Below, in pieces: positions 13,201 through 25,200 of a stretch of DNA of 64,000 nt. This DNA is from Prionace glauca (taxonomy: Eukaryota; Chordata; Chondrichthyes; Carcharhiniformes; Carcharhinidae), in the NCBI GenBank assembly GCA_037974335.1, contig CM075743.1, positions 8,056,449-8,120,448 of the forward strand. The letters run 5' to 3'. The position numbers and the translations under genes are program-made. The notes beneath the pieces were generated by a model. The model searched no databases. It worked only from the letters and a program-made list of their open reading frames with translations, and had not been told where the DNA came from. How positions within the stretch are numbered: the first letter of the stretch is position 1; each line of letters begins with the position of its first letter.

Positions 13201-16200
13201 ACACTCACCTGTGCTGCCAGAAGGAGGTCATTCATTTCTTTTCTGCCCTGGGCCATGCACCTTCACTGCCACTGCTGCCACCTCCTAGGCTGCATTGCCC
13301 GCCCAACCTCTGATCCACTCACCACCTTGAGGGAAGAATCTAATCCTTCGTTCCTCCATGTCATCCAGCTGTTGTCTCAGCTCTCCCTTGGTGAAGTGTG
13401 GAGCTACCCCTCACGGTGCCAGTCCCTCTTGTGTCTGACTGGGAGTCCATCATTAAGCTTGAATTCAGCTCCCCCACAGCTGCGGCCACTCTGGGCCAGT
13501 CACCTGTCTGGAGGCTCCATAATGACCTGATTCACATGGAGGCTCTTTCATTGCACTTTATTTAAACTGAGAAGGGAATCCTTTAATTGATTATTCATTG
13601 CCTTTAACTGTACAAAGTGGTGGGCAGTAATTGCAGATTCCCTTGTATCCCTATGATGAGACAGAGGCCTTCCATGCCCAGTGGACACCACAGGGGTGAG
13701 AGTGTTTTATTGACCTCGTTAACCACATATCATTTTGAAGTTCCATGTGTCCTTTGAGATTTTATTTGATTCAATATCTCTTTAAGAGGTTAATTACTTT
13801 TGATTTGATTTGATTGAGTATTGTCACATGTATTAGTATACAGTGAAAAGTATTGTTTCTTGTGCACTATGCAGAAAAAGCAGACAGTTCATAGAGGAGG
13901 AAAAGAGAGAGTGCAGAATGTAGTGTTAGTCATAGTTAGGGTGAAGAGAAAGACCAACTTAATGTGAGGTAGGTCCATTCAAAAGTCTGATGGCAGCAGG
14001 GAGTTATCACTCAACTTGTTGATTTAGTTTCATTTGTTACCCCAAAATACAACACCGAGATACAGGGTGAGATTTTCCACTTATCCCACACATTTTCTCC
14101 CCACCTTCCAGCGTCAGGGTGGGAGTGTTCCAGTTCAACCTCAGAGAACTGGAACCAATCAAATCTACACTCCCATCGAATGCATCAAAACATCAAACTC
14201 AAATCTGGCAATTTTGGTTCATTTTCTGCCGTGAATTATTTCAGGCTCTCACCAACTCATTCACATTCAAGACAAGAACAATGAAATAGCATTGAAGCTC
14301 ATTCTTCAGAGACGTTACCCTGTCAGGATCAGGGTCAGGCAGCTGTGGGATTTTCAAGGATAAAGTAAACTGACCCGGGCTTGCCCCTCGCTGTCTCCAT
14401 TCTCAGATCAGCAACTCCCACCTCAGCCAGGTGAGACCCTTCAGCACCAGGACCCCAACCGCTCTCCCTGATTGGTTGATCAGCTTAATCCCTGGCCTTT
14501 AATTGGCTGGAGCACTGGAGATAGCAATGGGCATTCCTAAAGTGCAGCGTGTGGTGTCTGGGCCCAGACTCTCTCCCGTGTCCTGATCACAAACCCTGAT
14601 TAAACACCCACCGCCATGGAGATGTCAGAATCCAAAATGGCGACCCCTGGCTGAGACACTGAAGGGGAAAACAAGAAGATATTTGATGTTTGGATGTTCA
14701 CTCAGTATCTGAATGATTGTTTCCTTCCTACAGAATCCATCTCTGTTCCTGTGCTTCAATTTTTGACACCACTTTATGTCTCATTTCCTGGGGGCTCAGT
14801 GTCCATCTCCTGTGAGTCTGTCCAGGGATCACTTCTCATTCGATACACATGGTATGAAAAGACCCCGTCTGAAGCTTCAAAGCTCTCTGACACCAATAAA
14901 CTGGATCTACATTGTCAATCCTTCACACAACAACATCATCAATATTACTGCACAGCCTCAAATAACCAGGGAGAAAAATCCATTGAAATGGTTACAGTGT
15001 CAGTGATCAACAGATCAGGGAAGAATTGCAGTTATGAGATACAAGATAGACGCCATGGTAAGTGTTATTTTATTCAAACAATATGGTTGATGATTTTTTT
15101 TATTCTTGCCAGTAGATATATATTTGATTGATTGCATAATTACATTAAGAGCTGGTCACATGACTTGATGGCGCTGTCATCAGAGTGTTGCAAAGGCTGG
15201 TGTTTTAATTTCAGTTTGTACTCTGTGCAGGCAAGGCCTCCTGGAATAAACTTGTTATGTTTTACTTTGAAACTATGGGGGAAAACTTATGAAAAATATT
15301 CTAAATCCTGGAAAACAGGAGAGTTTCTGATCCATTTCTTGGCAGCGTCCAAGAAATGGATCAGAATCCAGGGGTAGTAGAATCCCCCTCCCCCATCAGC
15401 TACCTATTACCCCCCCCTTCCCTGCCCACTAACCCCCGTCCCGTCCTGTCCCCTTTTGATATTTCAGTCCCCAAATAAATTGTATGAATTTCTCCCGTTT
15501 TCACAATTTAGATATTTGTTGTCAGATCACTCCCCCATATAATGTGATAAATTTCTATATTAAGGATTACTTTCAGGTGGAATTTAACTCATTGGAATGT
15601 ATGTGTTTGAGTGAAGCAATTATTCTCAGTTCAATTCCTGAAATGTTGTCTCCTCAAGTGCATTGTGGGCAGAAAGGGAAATAACAGGAATTGTGGGAAT
15701 TCGATTGTCACTACGGGGCAGAGTACCGGTCAAAGGTGAAATATTGGTGTCGCGGCTGGACTCACCAGTGTGATGTTGTAACAGCAACAAATCAGCAATA
15801 TGACAGAATATCAATCACAGATAACAAGACACGAGAAGTATTTGCTGTCACTATGAAGGATCTTCGCTCAGGAGATGCAGGATTGTACAGCTGTGGAATT
15901 GAAGAACTTGGTCTCAATTCAATATATAACGTAAAACTACAAATATCTAACGGTACATTATTCTCAGTGATTATTCTTACTATTTGAGAAAGGTCCTATG
16001 AATGAAGGTTTTGTGGATCCTTACTTCTGTGGTGAATCCCAACCTTGTTGTCCACCACGGGCTCCCATGAAATCTCCAGTCCACGCTCCTCAAAGGAAGT
16101 TAGGAGATGCAGCTCATGAACCCCCATCTCCGGTCTTCTCCTGCTCTAGGCCGTCTTCCCCTGCGGGGACTAAAGTGGGGATTGAAAGGCTGATGACCGG

Positions 16201-19200
16201 AAGGGCGCAGGGTGTTGCGGGAGTTTGTGCAATCAGATGTTGGAATTGGGGGGTTGGTGTTTGCCAGAGGTGTTAGGGGTTCAGGTGCTGGAAGACCATG
16301 GCACGTCAGGGAGTACATCGACATAGACATTCCAGGTGAGACAGAGGGCACAGATGGCAGGACAGGATGGACACTCACCCGTGCTGCCAGAAGGAGATCA
16401 TTCATTTCTTTTCTGCACTGGGCCTTGTTCCTTCACTGCCACTTCCACTGCCTCCCAGGCTGCATTACCCACACAGCCCCTGAACCGCTGACCACCTTGG
16501 GATAAGAATATGGTCCTCCTCTCCTCCACGGCACCCAGGTTGTCTCAGCTCTCCCTCGGTGAAGTGAGGAGCTGCCCCTCACGGTGCCAGTTTCCTCCTG
16601 TGACTGACAATGAGTCCATCGTTAGAGTTTGAATTCAGCTCCCCCTTGTTAACGGCACACAGCTGTGGCCACTCTGGGCCAGTCACCTGTCTGGAGGCTC
16701 CATAATGACCTGATTCACATGGAGGCTCTTTCATTGCACTTTATTTAATGTGAGAAGGAAATCTTTCAATTGATTATTCATTGTCTTTAACTGGACAAAG
16801 TGGTGGGCAGTAATTGGAGATCAACTTAATGTAAGGTAAGTCCTTTCAAACATCTGATGGCAGCAGGGAGTTATCCCTCAACTTGATAATTTAGTTTCAT
16901 TTGTTACCCCAAAATACAACACCAAGGTACGGGATGAGATTTTCCATTCATCCCACACATTCCCCACCTTCAGGGTGTCAGGGTGGGAGTGTTCCAGCTC
17001 AACCGCAATGAACTGGAACCAATCAAATCTACACTCCCATGAAACGGTCCAAAATATCAAACATAAATCTGGCAATTTTGGATTATTTCAGGTTCTCACC
17101 AACTAATTCGCATTCAAGACAAGCACAATGAAATAGCATTGAAGCTTATTCTTCAGAGACATTGCCCCATCAGGATCAGGGTCAGGCAGCTGGGGGATTT
17201 TCAAGGATAAAGTAAACTGACCTGGGCTTGCCCCTCGCTGTCTCCATTCTCACATCAGCAACTCCCACCTCAGCCAGGTGAGACCCTCCAGCACCAGGAC
17301 CCCACCTATTCCCCTTAATTGGATGATCAGCTCAATCCCTGGCTTTTAATTAGCGGAGCATTGGAGATAGCAATGGGTATTCCTGAAGTGCAAACTATGG
17401 TGTCTGGGCCCAGACTCTCTCCCACGTCCCATTCCCAAACTGTGATTAAACACCCACCTCCATGGAGATGTCAGAAGCCAATATGGCGACCTGGCTGAGA
17501 CACTGAAGGGGAAGACAAGATGGTGTTTGATGTTTGGATGTTTACTCAGTATCTGAATGATCGTTTCCTTCCTGCAGAACCCGTCTCTGTTCCTGTGCTT
17601 CGATTTTTGACACCACTTTATATCTCACTTGTTGGGGGCTAAGTGTCCATCTCCTGTGAGTCTGTCAAGGGATCACTTCCCATTCAGTACACAAGGTATG
17701 AAAAGACCCCATCTGAAGATTCAAAGATCTCTGACACCAATAAACTGGATCTACATTGTCAATCCTTCACACAGCAACATCATCAATATTACTGCACAGC
17801 CTCAAATAACCAGGGAGAAAAATCCATTGAAATGGTTACAGTGTCAGTGATCAACAGAACAGGGGAGAATTGCAGTTATGAGATACAAAACAGACACAGT
17901 GGTAAGTGTTATTTTATTCAAACAATATGGTTGATGATTTTTTTTTATTCTTGCCAGTAGATATATATTTGATTGGTTACACAAGTGCATTAAGAGCTGA
18001 TCACATGACTTGATGGTATTGTCATTGGAGTGTTGCAAAGGCTGGTGTTTTAATTTCAGTTTGTACTCTGTGCAGGCAAGGCCTCCTGGAATAAACTTGT
18101 TGTGTTTTACTTCAAAACTATGGGGGCAAACTTATGAAAAATAATCTAAATCCAGGGCGTATGTAAAAATGGGAGAGTTTCTGATCCATTTCTTGGGAAA
18201 CTCCAAGTCTGTGATCTTATGCACTTGGAATGAAAAAACTCAGCAAAAACCATTTCTCGCTTGTAGATTGAAGGGCTGAGGCTTAAATCACCAGAAGATT
18301 GGCTAAAAGCAGCAAAGTGCACCATTACACATGTGCAGGTCCTTCTGCTCTGAGGGCAGAGAAGTCTATCAGCCAGCCTCTGCTGAACAGGATTCACAAT
18401 TGGATGCAGAAGTGAAGATGAAGTTTGGAACTGCAAAGAAGAAATCAAAACAGCAAAGGCACATCTGTGATGATAGTAGTGCAATTGATATGGATGTGTA
18501 TGTAAAGAAATATATTTAAATTTCTTTATATATATATAGTTTTTCGCTGTTTAAAGGAAATGCTTAAAAATTCAGTTTCATGCTACAGGGAGTCAATGTT
18601 TGGTGGGAATGCAACTCAGATGTCCCTGTCAGGCAAAGAGGAATTGGTAGGGCTAGGGAACCGTGGTGCACCAAAAAAGTTTTTTCGTTGGTTAAAAGGA
18701 AAAAGGAGGCTTATGTTCGGATGAGACGTGAGAGCTCGGGTAGTGCACTAGAAAACTTTAGATTGGCTAGGAGGGAGTTGAAGAGTGAGCTAAGAAGGGC
18801 TAAAAGAGGACATGAGAAGACTTTGGCTGATAGGGTTAAGGAGAATCCTAAGGCGTTCTATAGTTATGTCAAGAACAGAAGATTGGTTAGGGCAAGATTA
18901 GGGCCAGTTATAGACAGCAGAGGGAAGTTATGTGTGGAACCGGAGGAGATTGGAGAGGCATTGAACCAATATTTCTCTTTGGTGTTCACGCAGGGGGACA
19001 TGGATATAGCTGAGGAGGACACTGGGTTGCAGGGGAGTAGAATTGACAGTGTTGCAGTTGATAAGGAGGATGTGCTAGATATTCTGGAGGGTCTGAAAAT
19101 AGATAAGTCCCCTGGTCCAGATGGGATTTACCCCAGGATTCTCTGGGAAGCAAGAGAAGTGATTGCAGAGCCTCTGGCTCTGATCTTCAGGTGGTCGTTG

Positions 19201-22200
19201 GCCTCTGGTATAGTACCGGAAGATTGGAGGTTAGCAAATGTTGTCCCATTGTTTAAGAAGGGGAACAGAGACTTCCCTGGGAGTTATAGACCGGTGAGTC
19301 TCACTTCTGTTGTGGGCAAGGTTTTAGAAAAAATTATTCGGGATAGGATTTATAGTTATTTGGAGAGTAATGAATTGATTGGAGATAGTCAGCATGGTTT
19401 TGTGGCGGGTAGGTCGTGCCTTACTAACCTTATTGAGTTTTTTGAGAAAGTGACCAAAGAGGTGGATGGGGGTAAGGCAGTGGATGTGGTGTATATGGAT
19501 TTTAGTAAGGCGTTTGATAAGGTTCACCATGGTAGGCTTCTGCAGAAAATGCAGATGTATGGGATTGGGGGTGATCTAGGGAATTGGATCAGGAATTGGC
19601 TAGCGGATAGGAGACAGAGGGTGGTGGTTGATGGTAAATATTCATCATGGAGTTCGGTTACGAGTGGTGTGCCTCAGGGATCTGTTTTGGGGCCACTGCT
19701 GTTTGTAATTTTTATTAATGATCTGGATGAGGGTATAGTTGGGTGGATTAGTAAATTTGCTGATGACACCAAAGTCGGAGGTGTGGTAGATAGTGATGAA
19801 GGGTGTCATAGTTTGCAGGAAGACTTAGACAGGTTACAGAGCTGGGCCGAGAGGTGGCAGATGGAGTTTAATGCGGAGAAGTGTGAGGTAATTCACTTTG
19901 GTAGGAATAACAGATGTGTCGAGTATAGGGCTAACGGGAGAACTTTGAATAGTGTGGATGAGCAGAGGGATCTAGGTGTATGTGTAGTACATAGATCCCT
20001 GAAAGTTGGGAATCAAGTAGATAAGGTTGTTAAGAAGGCATACGGTGTCTTGGCGTTTATTGGTAGGGGGATTGAATTTAGAAGTCGCAGCGTTATGTTG
20101 CAACTGTACACAACTCTGGTGCAGCCGCACTTGGAGTACTGTGTGCAGTTCTGGTCCCCACATTAAGGAAGGATGTGGAGGCTTTGGAGAGGGTGCAGAG
20201 GAGGTTTACCAGGATGTTGCCTGGTATGGAGGGGAGGTCCTATAGGAGAGGCTGAGGGATTTGGGGTTGTTTTCGCTGGAAAGAAGGCGGCTAAGAGGGG
20301 ATCTTATTGAAACATATAAGATGATTAGAGGTTTAGATAGGGTGGATAGTGATAGCCTTTTTCCTCTGATGGAGAAATCTAGGATGAGGGGGCATGGCTT
20401 TAAATTAAGGGGTGGTAGTTATAGGACGGATGTCAGGGGTAGGTTCTTTACCCAGAGGGTGGTGAGGGATTGGAATGCCCTGCCTGCTGCAGTTGTAAAT
20501 GCGCCTAGTTTGGGGGCGTTTAAGAGATCCGTGGATAGGTTTATGGACGAAAAGGGATTGGTTTAGGTTAGTGGGTCATTGTTTTGTAACTGGTCGGCGC
20601 AACATCGTGGGCCGAAGGGCCTGTTCTGCGCTGTAATGTTCTATGTTCTATGCTGAGAGAGCAGAATAATTCTGCAATTTGGATTAGAATGATTGACAGG
20701 GTGATGTGATGATGTGGTTTATAAGCAGAGAGAGAAAGCTTCAGCAGAAAGCGGTTCAGTTTGCACCTGAAGCCTGGTTGAAGTTAGAAGGATTTTGCAG
20801 AGTCCTGGAACTCTATCTCTCCAAATTCTTCAGAATGTTCATTTCAACAAATATATTTATGGTTGGTCAGTGTATTTAAAGTAATCATTCAGTCTGTAAG
20901 AGAAATTTTGTTTATTTGGAACTGAAACAGTGATAAGCTATAAATTAATGTTGCATCCTTTTCATTTTTAAATATTGTTCAACTGTTCATAAATACATTG
21001 CTTGATTTGTTAGAGTTACATTTAAACTGTGTTAGTTATTAGGATGCTACCTGCACTTGGTGGTTTGAATTATAAGAAGAGACTGGATAGATGAGACCAT
21101 AGGAGGCTTAGGGATGATCTTATAGAGGTCAATAAAATAATGAGTGTAGATAGTCAACATCTTTTCCCAAAGGTAGGGGAGCCTAATGCTAATGGGCATA
21201 GATTTAACATGAGAGGGGAGAGATACGATAGGTCCAGGAATTCCAATTCTTCGAGTGCTTCCTCTCTTTTTATGTCTGACCTATCCAATAGCTCAGTAAT
21301 CCTCCTGGAATACTATATCTGCATCATCCCTTTCCTTGGTAAACACAGACAAAATATTAATTTAAAACCGTTCTCACAGCCTTTGCATCTGCACACAAGT
21401 TTCCTTCTTCATCTCTGACAGGCACCACACTTGCCTTAACCTTTTAAAATTAATATATTGATAAAACACCTTTGGGTTTTCTTTAATTTTATTCACTAGT
21501 TTTTTTCATGCCCTCTCTTTGACTTCCTTGCTTTCTTTTGTGCTTCATCCTGTGCTTCCTATATTTGCCTCAGCACTTGCCATGTTCGTTGCGTGTGTCT
21601 ATCATACACTTTCTGATTGATCTTCTCCCATGTTTTTCTAGATCACTGGGGGGTATAGATTTGTCATTGCCTCTCTTATTTTTGGAGGGGACATTGTACT
21701 TTGTCAACTTTGTAGATTTAGGATCTCAATATAGGGTATCCATTGATTTATCCTCTGGCAGTGCTGTCCAATCCACCTCAGACGAAACCCTTTGCATTCC
21801 AGCAAAATTTTCCCCCCCCCAGTTCAAAACTTTAACTCCTGCCTTATCTCTGTCCTTTGCCATCATAATGCTAAACCTAACTAAATTGTGATTTAATGTT
21901 CCCGATACAGTGACCAACTGTCACTTCACTCACATGTTCTTTTTCATTCCCTGCTTTCCCCAGCATCAAGCGGATCCTTTGTCAAGCACCACCTCCTGTC
22001 ATCTGCCCCCTGGCCCTGCCCTTACCCCCAGCCCATTAGCCCAGACAAGGAGAAAGCCCTTACTCCTACATGGGCCCAGGTGCCAGTGTGCAGTCGGAGA
22101 ACAGGTAGGAGTCAGGCTTGTGTGGCACCAGAAGGCAAGATCACAGTGTGCCTTACAGTGACTCCTCATCACACTTCAGCCTTGATCAGAGACCTGCTAG

Positions 22201-25200
22201 CAGTGCCAGCCCACAACCACTATCCAATTGTGATGTGACTTGGAATCGGCGCTGGGGTGAGGGGTGCGGGGGGTGGGTAGGGACTGGTGGGGAAACAGGG
22301 TGGGGTGAAAGAGGTTGGGAGAGGGGAAAGGTGGGGATAGAGTGAAGGAGGGTGGTGGAAGAGGGTTGAGGGGGCAGTTTGAGTGTTGGTGGTTGGGGAT
22401 GGTGTCTACTGGGATGTGGCCCAGAAGACACCATCCCCAGCCACCACACTGCACAGCAACAACTAGGTGAATCGTGCTGCATTAAAGTGTCCCTTGCTGC
22501 CCTGTCTTGCTGGCCCTCGTCATCACCGCCTGTCCTTCATCCTCCAGCTCCTCGTACAGCCCCTCCTTCACATCCTGCAGGTGATGAGCTTCCTCCTCTA
22601 TCTGCTCCTCCAGTACTCTCCCCACTGCTGGGAAACATTGTGCTGAATGCAGCGTATAGTTACCAGCCACGATTCTCCCAAAAAAGTTCCAAGTGTTGAA
22701 TTCATATGAAAACTGGTGGAAATCACACTGATTTTTTTTCAGTGCAACTTCAGACTCGAATCTCCCACACTCTGTGCTGTGCAGATGGCACAATCGGGAG
22801 TATCATTAAAAGCTCGGGGGAAGCGGGGTCTATTTGTGCTGCAGGCTGAAAGTTCTGGGCTCTGCGCATGTGCATTGGCCCTTATCTGTCAGGCTGTTGT
22901 TTGCTGGCCAGCCCAATTACTGGCTAGCCTGCGACCTTCACAGCTCTGCCCCTCCTGTGCCCTTGTCCATTCAAGGGCCAGCCCCGAACCCCCGTCCTGT
23001 CCTGGACAGCCCAATCTCAGTTCCTCCCCCCCCCCCGCCCCAAGCAGTGACAATGCCTCCAACACTCCGATAGATCCTCCCATCAGCAGAATCCCCCCCC
23101 CCCCACCCCGAGAGGCAGACCCCACCCCCGACAAACCCCTTCCAGCTGACTACTATATACCCCCAGCCCACCCCGATCACTGGCCTCCCTCCTGGCCCCA
23201 ACGAGGGCAATGGCAGAGTGGCAGTGGGATCTGCCACTCCTACCGATTGCTCCCTAGACCCTGCCCCTAGGTATTGCCCCCATAGCACTGTCCCATAATG
23301 GGCAGTGCCAAGGTGCCCCCCCAAGCATGGGCACTTTGCCCCTTTGGCAGTGCCAGGGGCACAGGCTGGCAATACCAGGGTATCCATGCCCAAGAGGCAC
23401 AATCCCCCCCGACTCCCTGAGGGGGCCCCCTTCACTGCAGTGGGGTCATGCCACTAGTTCCCCAAAAGTGGGGAGCTAATCTGAACCCCACTGGAGTGAA
23501 ATACTCCTAACAGGGTGGGAGATGCTAGCGGGCCTGGAGATTTCAGCCCCAGGGCTGCCAATCAGATTTAAATTACATTAAAAATAGATTTAAATCACTG
23601 GCCTGGTGTTTCCAGTGGTTTCCAGTGCAGCTCCCTGCCTGCTGTGGCAGGTTGGCCAGGGCAGGCAGGGAGAGCATACAGGTTGGTGTGCGGGTGTGCC
23701 CATTGTGCACCCTTGAGCCAATGCCATGGGCGCTACAACAGCATTCCCTTCCAGCCACGTCCTGCAGGTCAGGCACACAGGGCAGACTCCTGATTATCAC
23801 AAGATGGGTTCCTATTCACTGCAGAGTAAATGCAGCATGAGTGTCTGTGTCAACATGAGCACCCCAGCTCGGAGCACCAGCTGCCTGAATTGATCAGCCC
23901 TCAAGCAGCACACGGTGCCCTTCCCGCTCTGCCCAACTCAAACCCCAGCACTCAGTGCAGTCCCTCACCACACCCCACAGCCAAGACAATGGTACATCCA
24001 TGTGCCCTGGAAACAGCAGACCCCGACCCCCCCAACCCCCATTGAGCACTTAGTAAAGTCCTGCACCCCATCCAACAAATGGCACATCCTGGGACTGGAG
24101 ACAACAGCCTCCCCCCATTGTGATGTCATGCCAGAGATGGGGTGGAGATGTTAGCGGGGGTGGAGAATTTAATGATGGACTTGCTAATTATATGCAAAGT
24201 TATGGTAACGCATGTAAATTGATGCCACCCTGATTTTCAACACCAATCTGTTTGCGCTGAGAAACGTGGGCTGGGAGACCCGCAGAGGCCCGGCTGCCCA
24301 GCGAGAAGCCTGTGAAAGGGCCTCTGCTAATGTCTCCCAGCCTGCTGCGCTACACAAGCAGTGGGTTCGAAGAATTGCCACCACCAACACCCCTTGATAT
24401 TTAAGTCCCCAAAAAATACATTGTGAACTTCTCCTGTTTTCACGATTTAGAATTTTCAGATCACTCCCATATCATGTGATAAATTTCCATATTCAGGTTA
24501 CTTTCAGGTGGAATTTAACTCATTAGAATGTATGTGTTTGAATGAAGCAATTATTCTCAGTTCAATTCCTGAAATGTTGTCTCCTCAGGTGCATTGTGGG
24601 CAGAAAGGGAAATAACAGGAATTGTGGGAAGAGCGATCACAATCGATTGTCACTACGGGGCAGAGTACCGGTCAAAGGTGAAATATTGGTGTCGCGGCTG
24701 GACTCACCAGTGTGATGTTGTAGCAGCAACAAATTTTCAGAAGGCGTTTGACAAGGTACCTCACAAGAGGTTATTGCAGAAGGTCAGGGGACATGGAGTT
24801 GGGGGTAGGGTGTTAGCGTGGATAGAGGATTGGTTGTCAAATAGGAGGCAGAGAGTGGGGGTCAATGGATGCTATTCGGATTGGCGGTTGGTGACTAGTG
24901 GGGTGCCCCAGGGGTCGGTGCTGGGGCCTCAGCTATTTACCATTTATATAGATGATCTGGAGGAGGGAACCGAGTGCAGGATGTCGAAATTTGCTGATGA
25001 CACCAAGATTGAGGGAAAGGCAAATTGTGCGGAGGGTGTGGAGAGTCTGCAGAAGGATCTAGATAGGCTGGGCGAATGGGCCAGGAAATGGCAAATGGAA
25101 TTTAACGTTGGCAAGTGTGAGGTGGTCCACTTTGGTAGGAGGAATGGTAGGAAGGACTATTACTTACGGGGCGAAAAACTGCAGCAGGCGACGGTGCAGA

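Larger units (their letters stand above)
12300..18190 (+). repeat. Tandem duplication of a V + C2 cassette (two ~3 kb units)
   Basis: Unit 1 (about 12300-15300) and unit 2 (about 15480-18190) align through both exons and the intron between them, for example 'aaggtcctatgaatgaag' after each V exon, 'gtggtgggcagtaattg' mid-intron and 'attcaaacaatatggttg' after each C2 exon. Unit 2 lacks about 300 bases present in unit 1 around 13640-13950. Confidence 0.8.

Noticed and set aside
18331-18519. A short open frame before the long CR1 as a small gene
   Set aside because: No family, no splice evidence and no copy in the paralogous intron.
22186-23435. Several proline- or glycine-rich open frames
   Set aside because: They overlap on both strands in G/C-rich low-complexity sequence and have no domain, splice or duplicate support.
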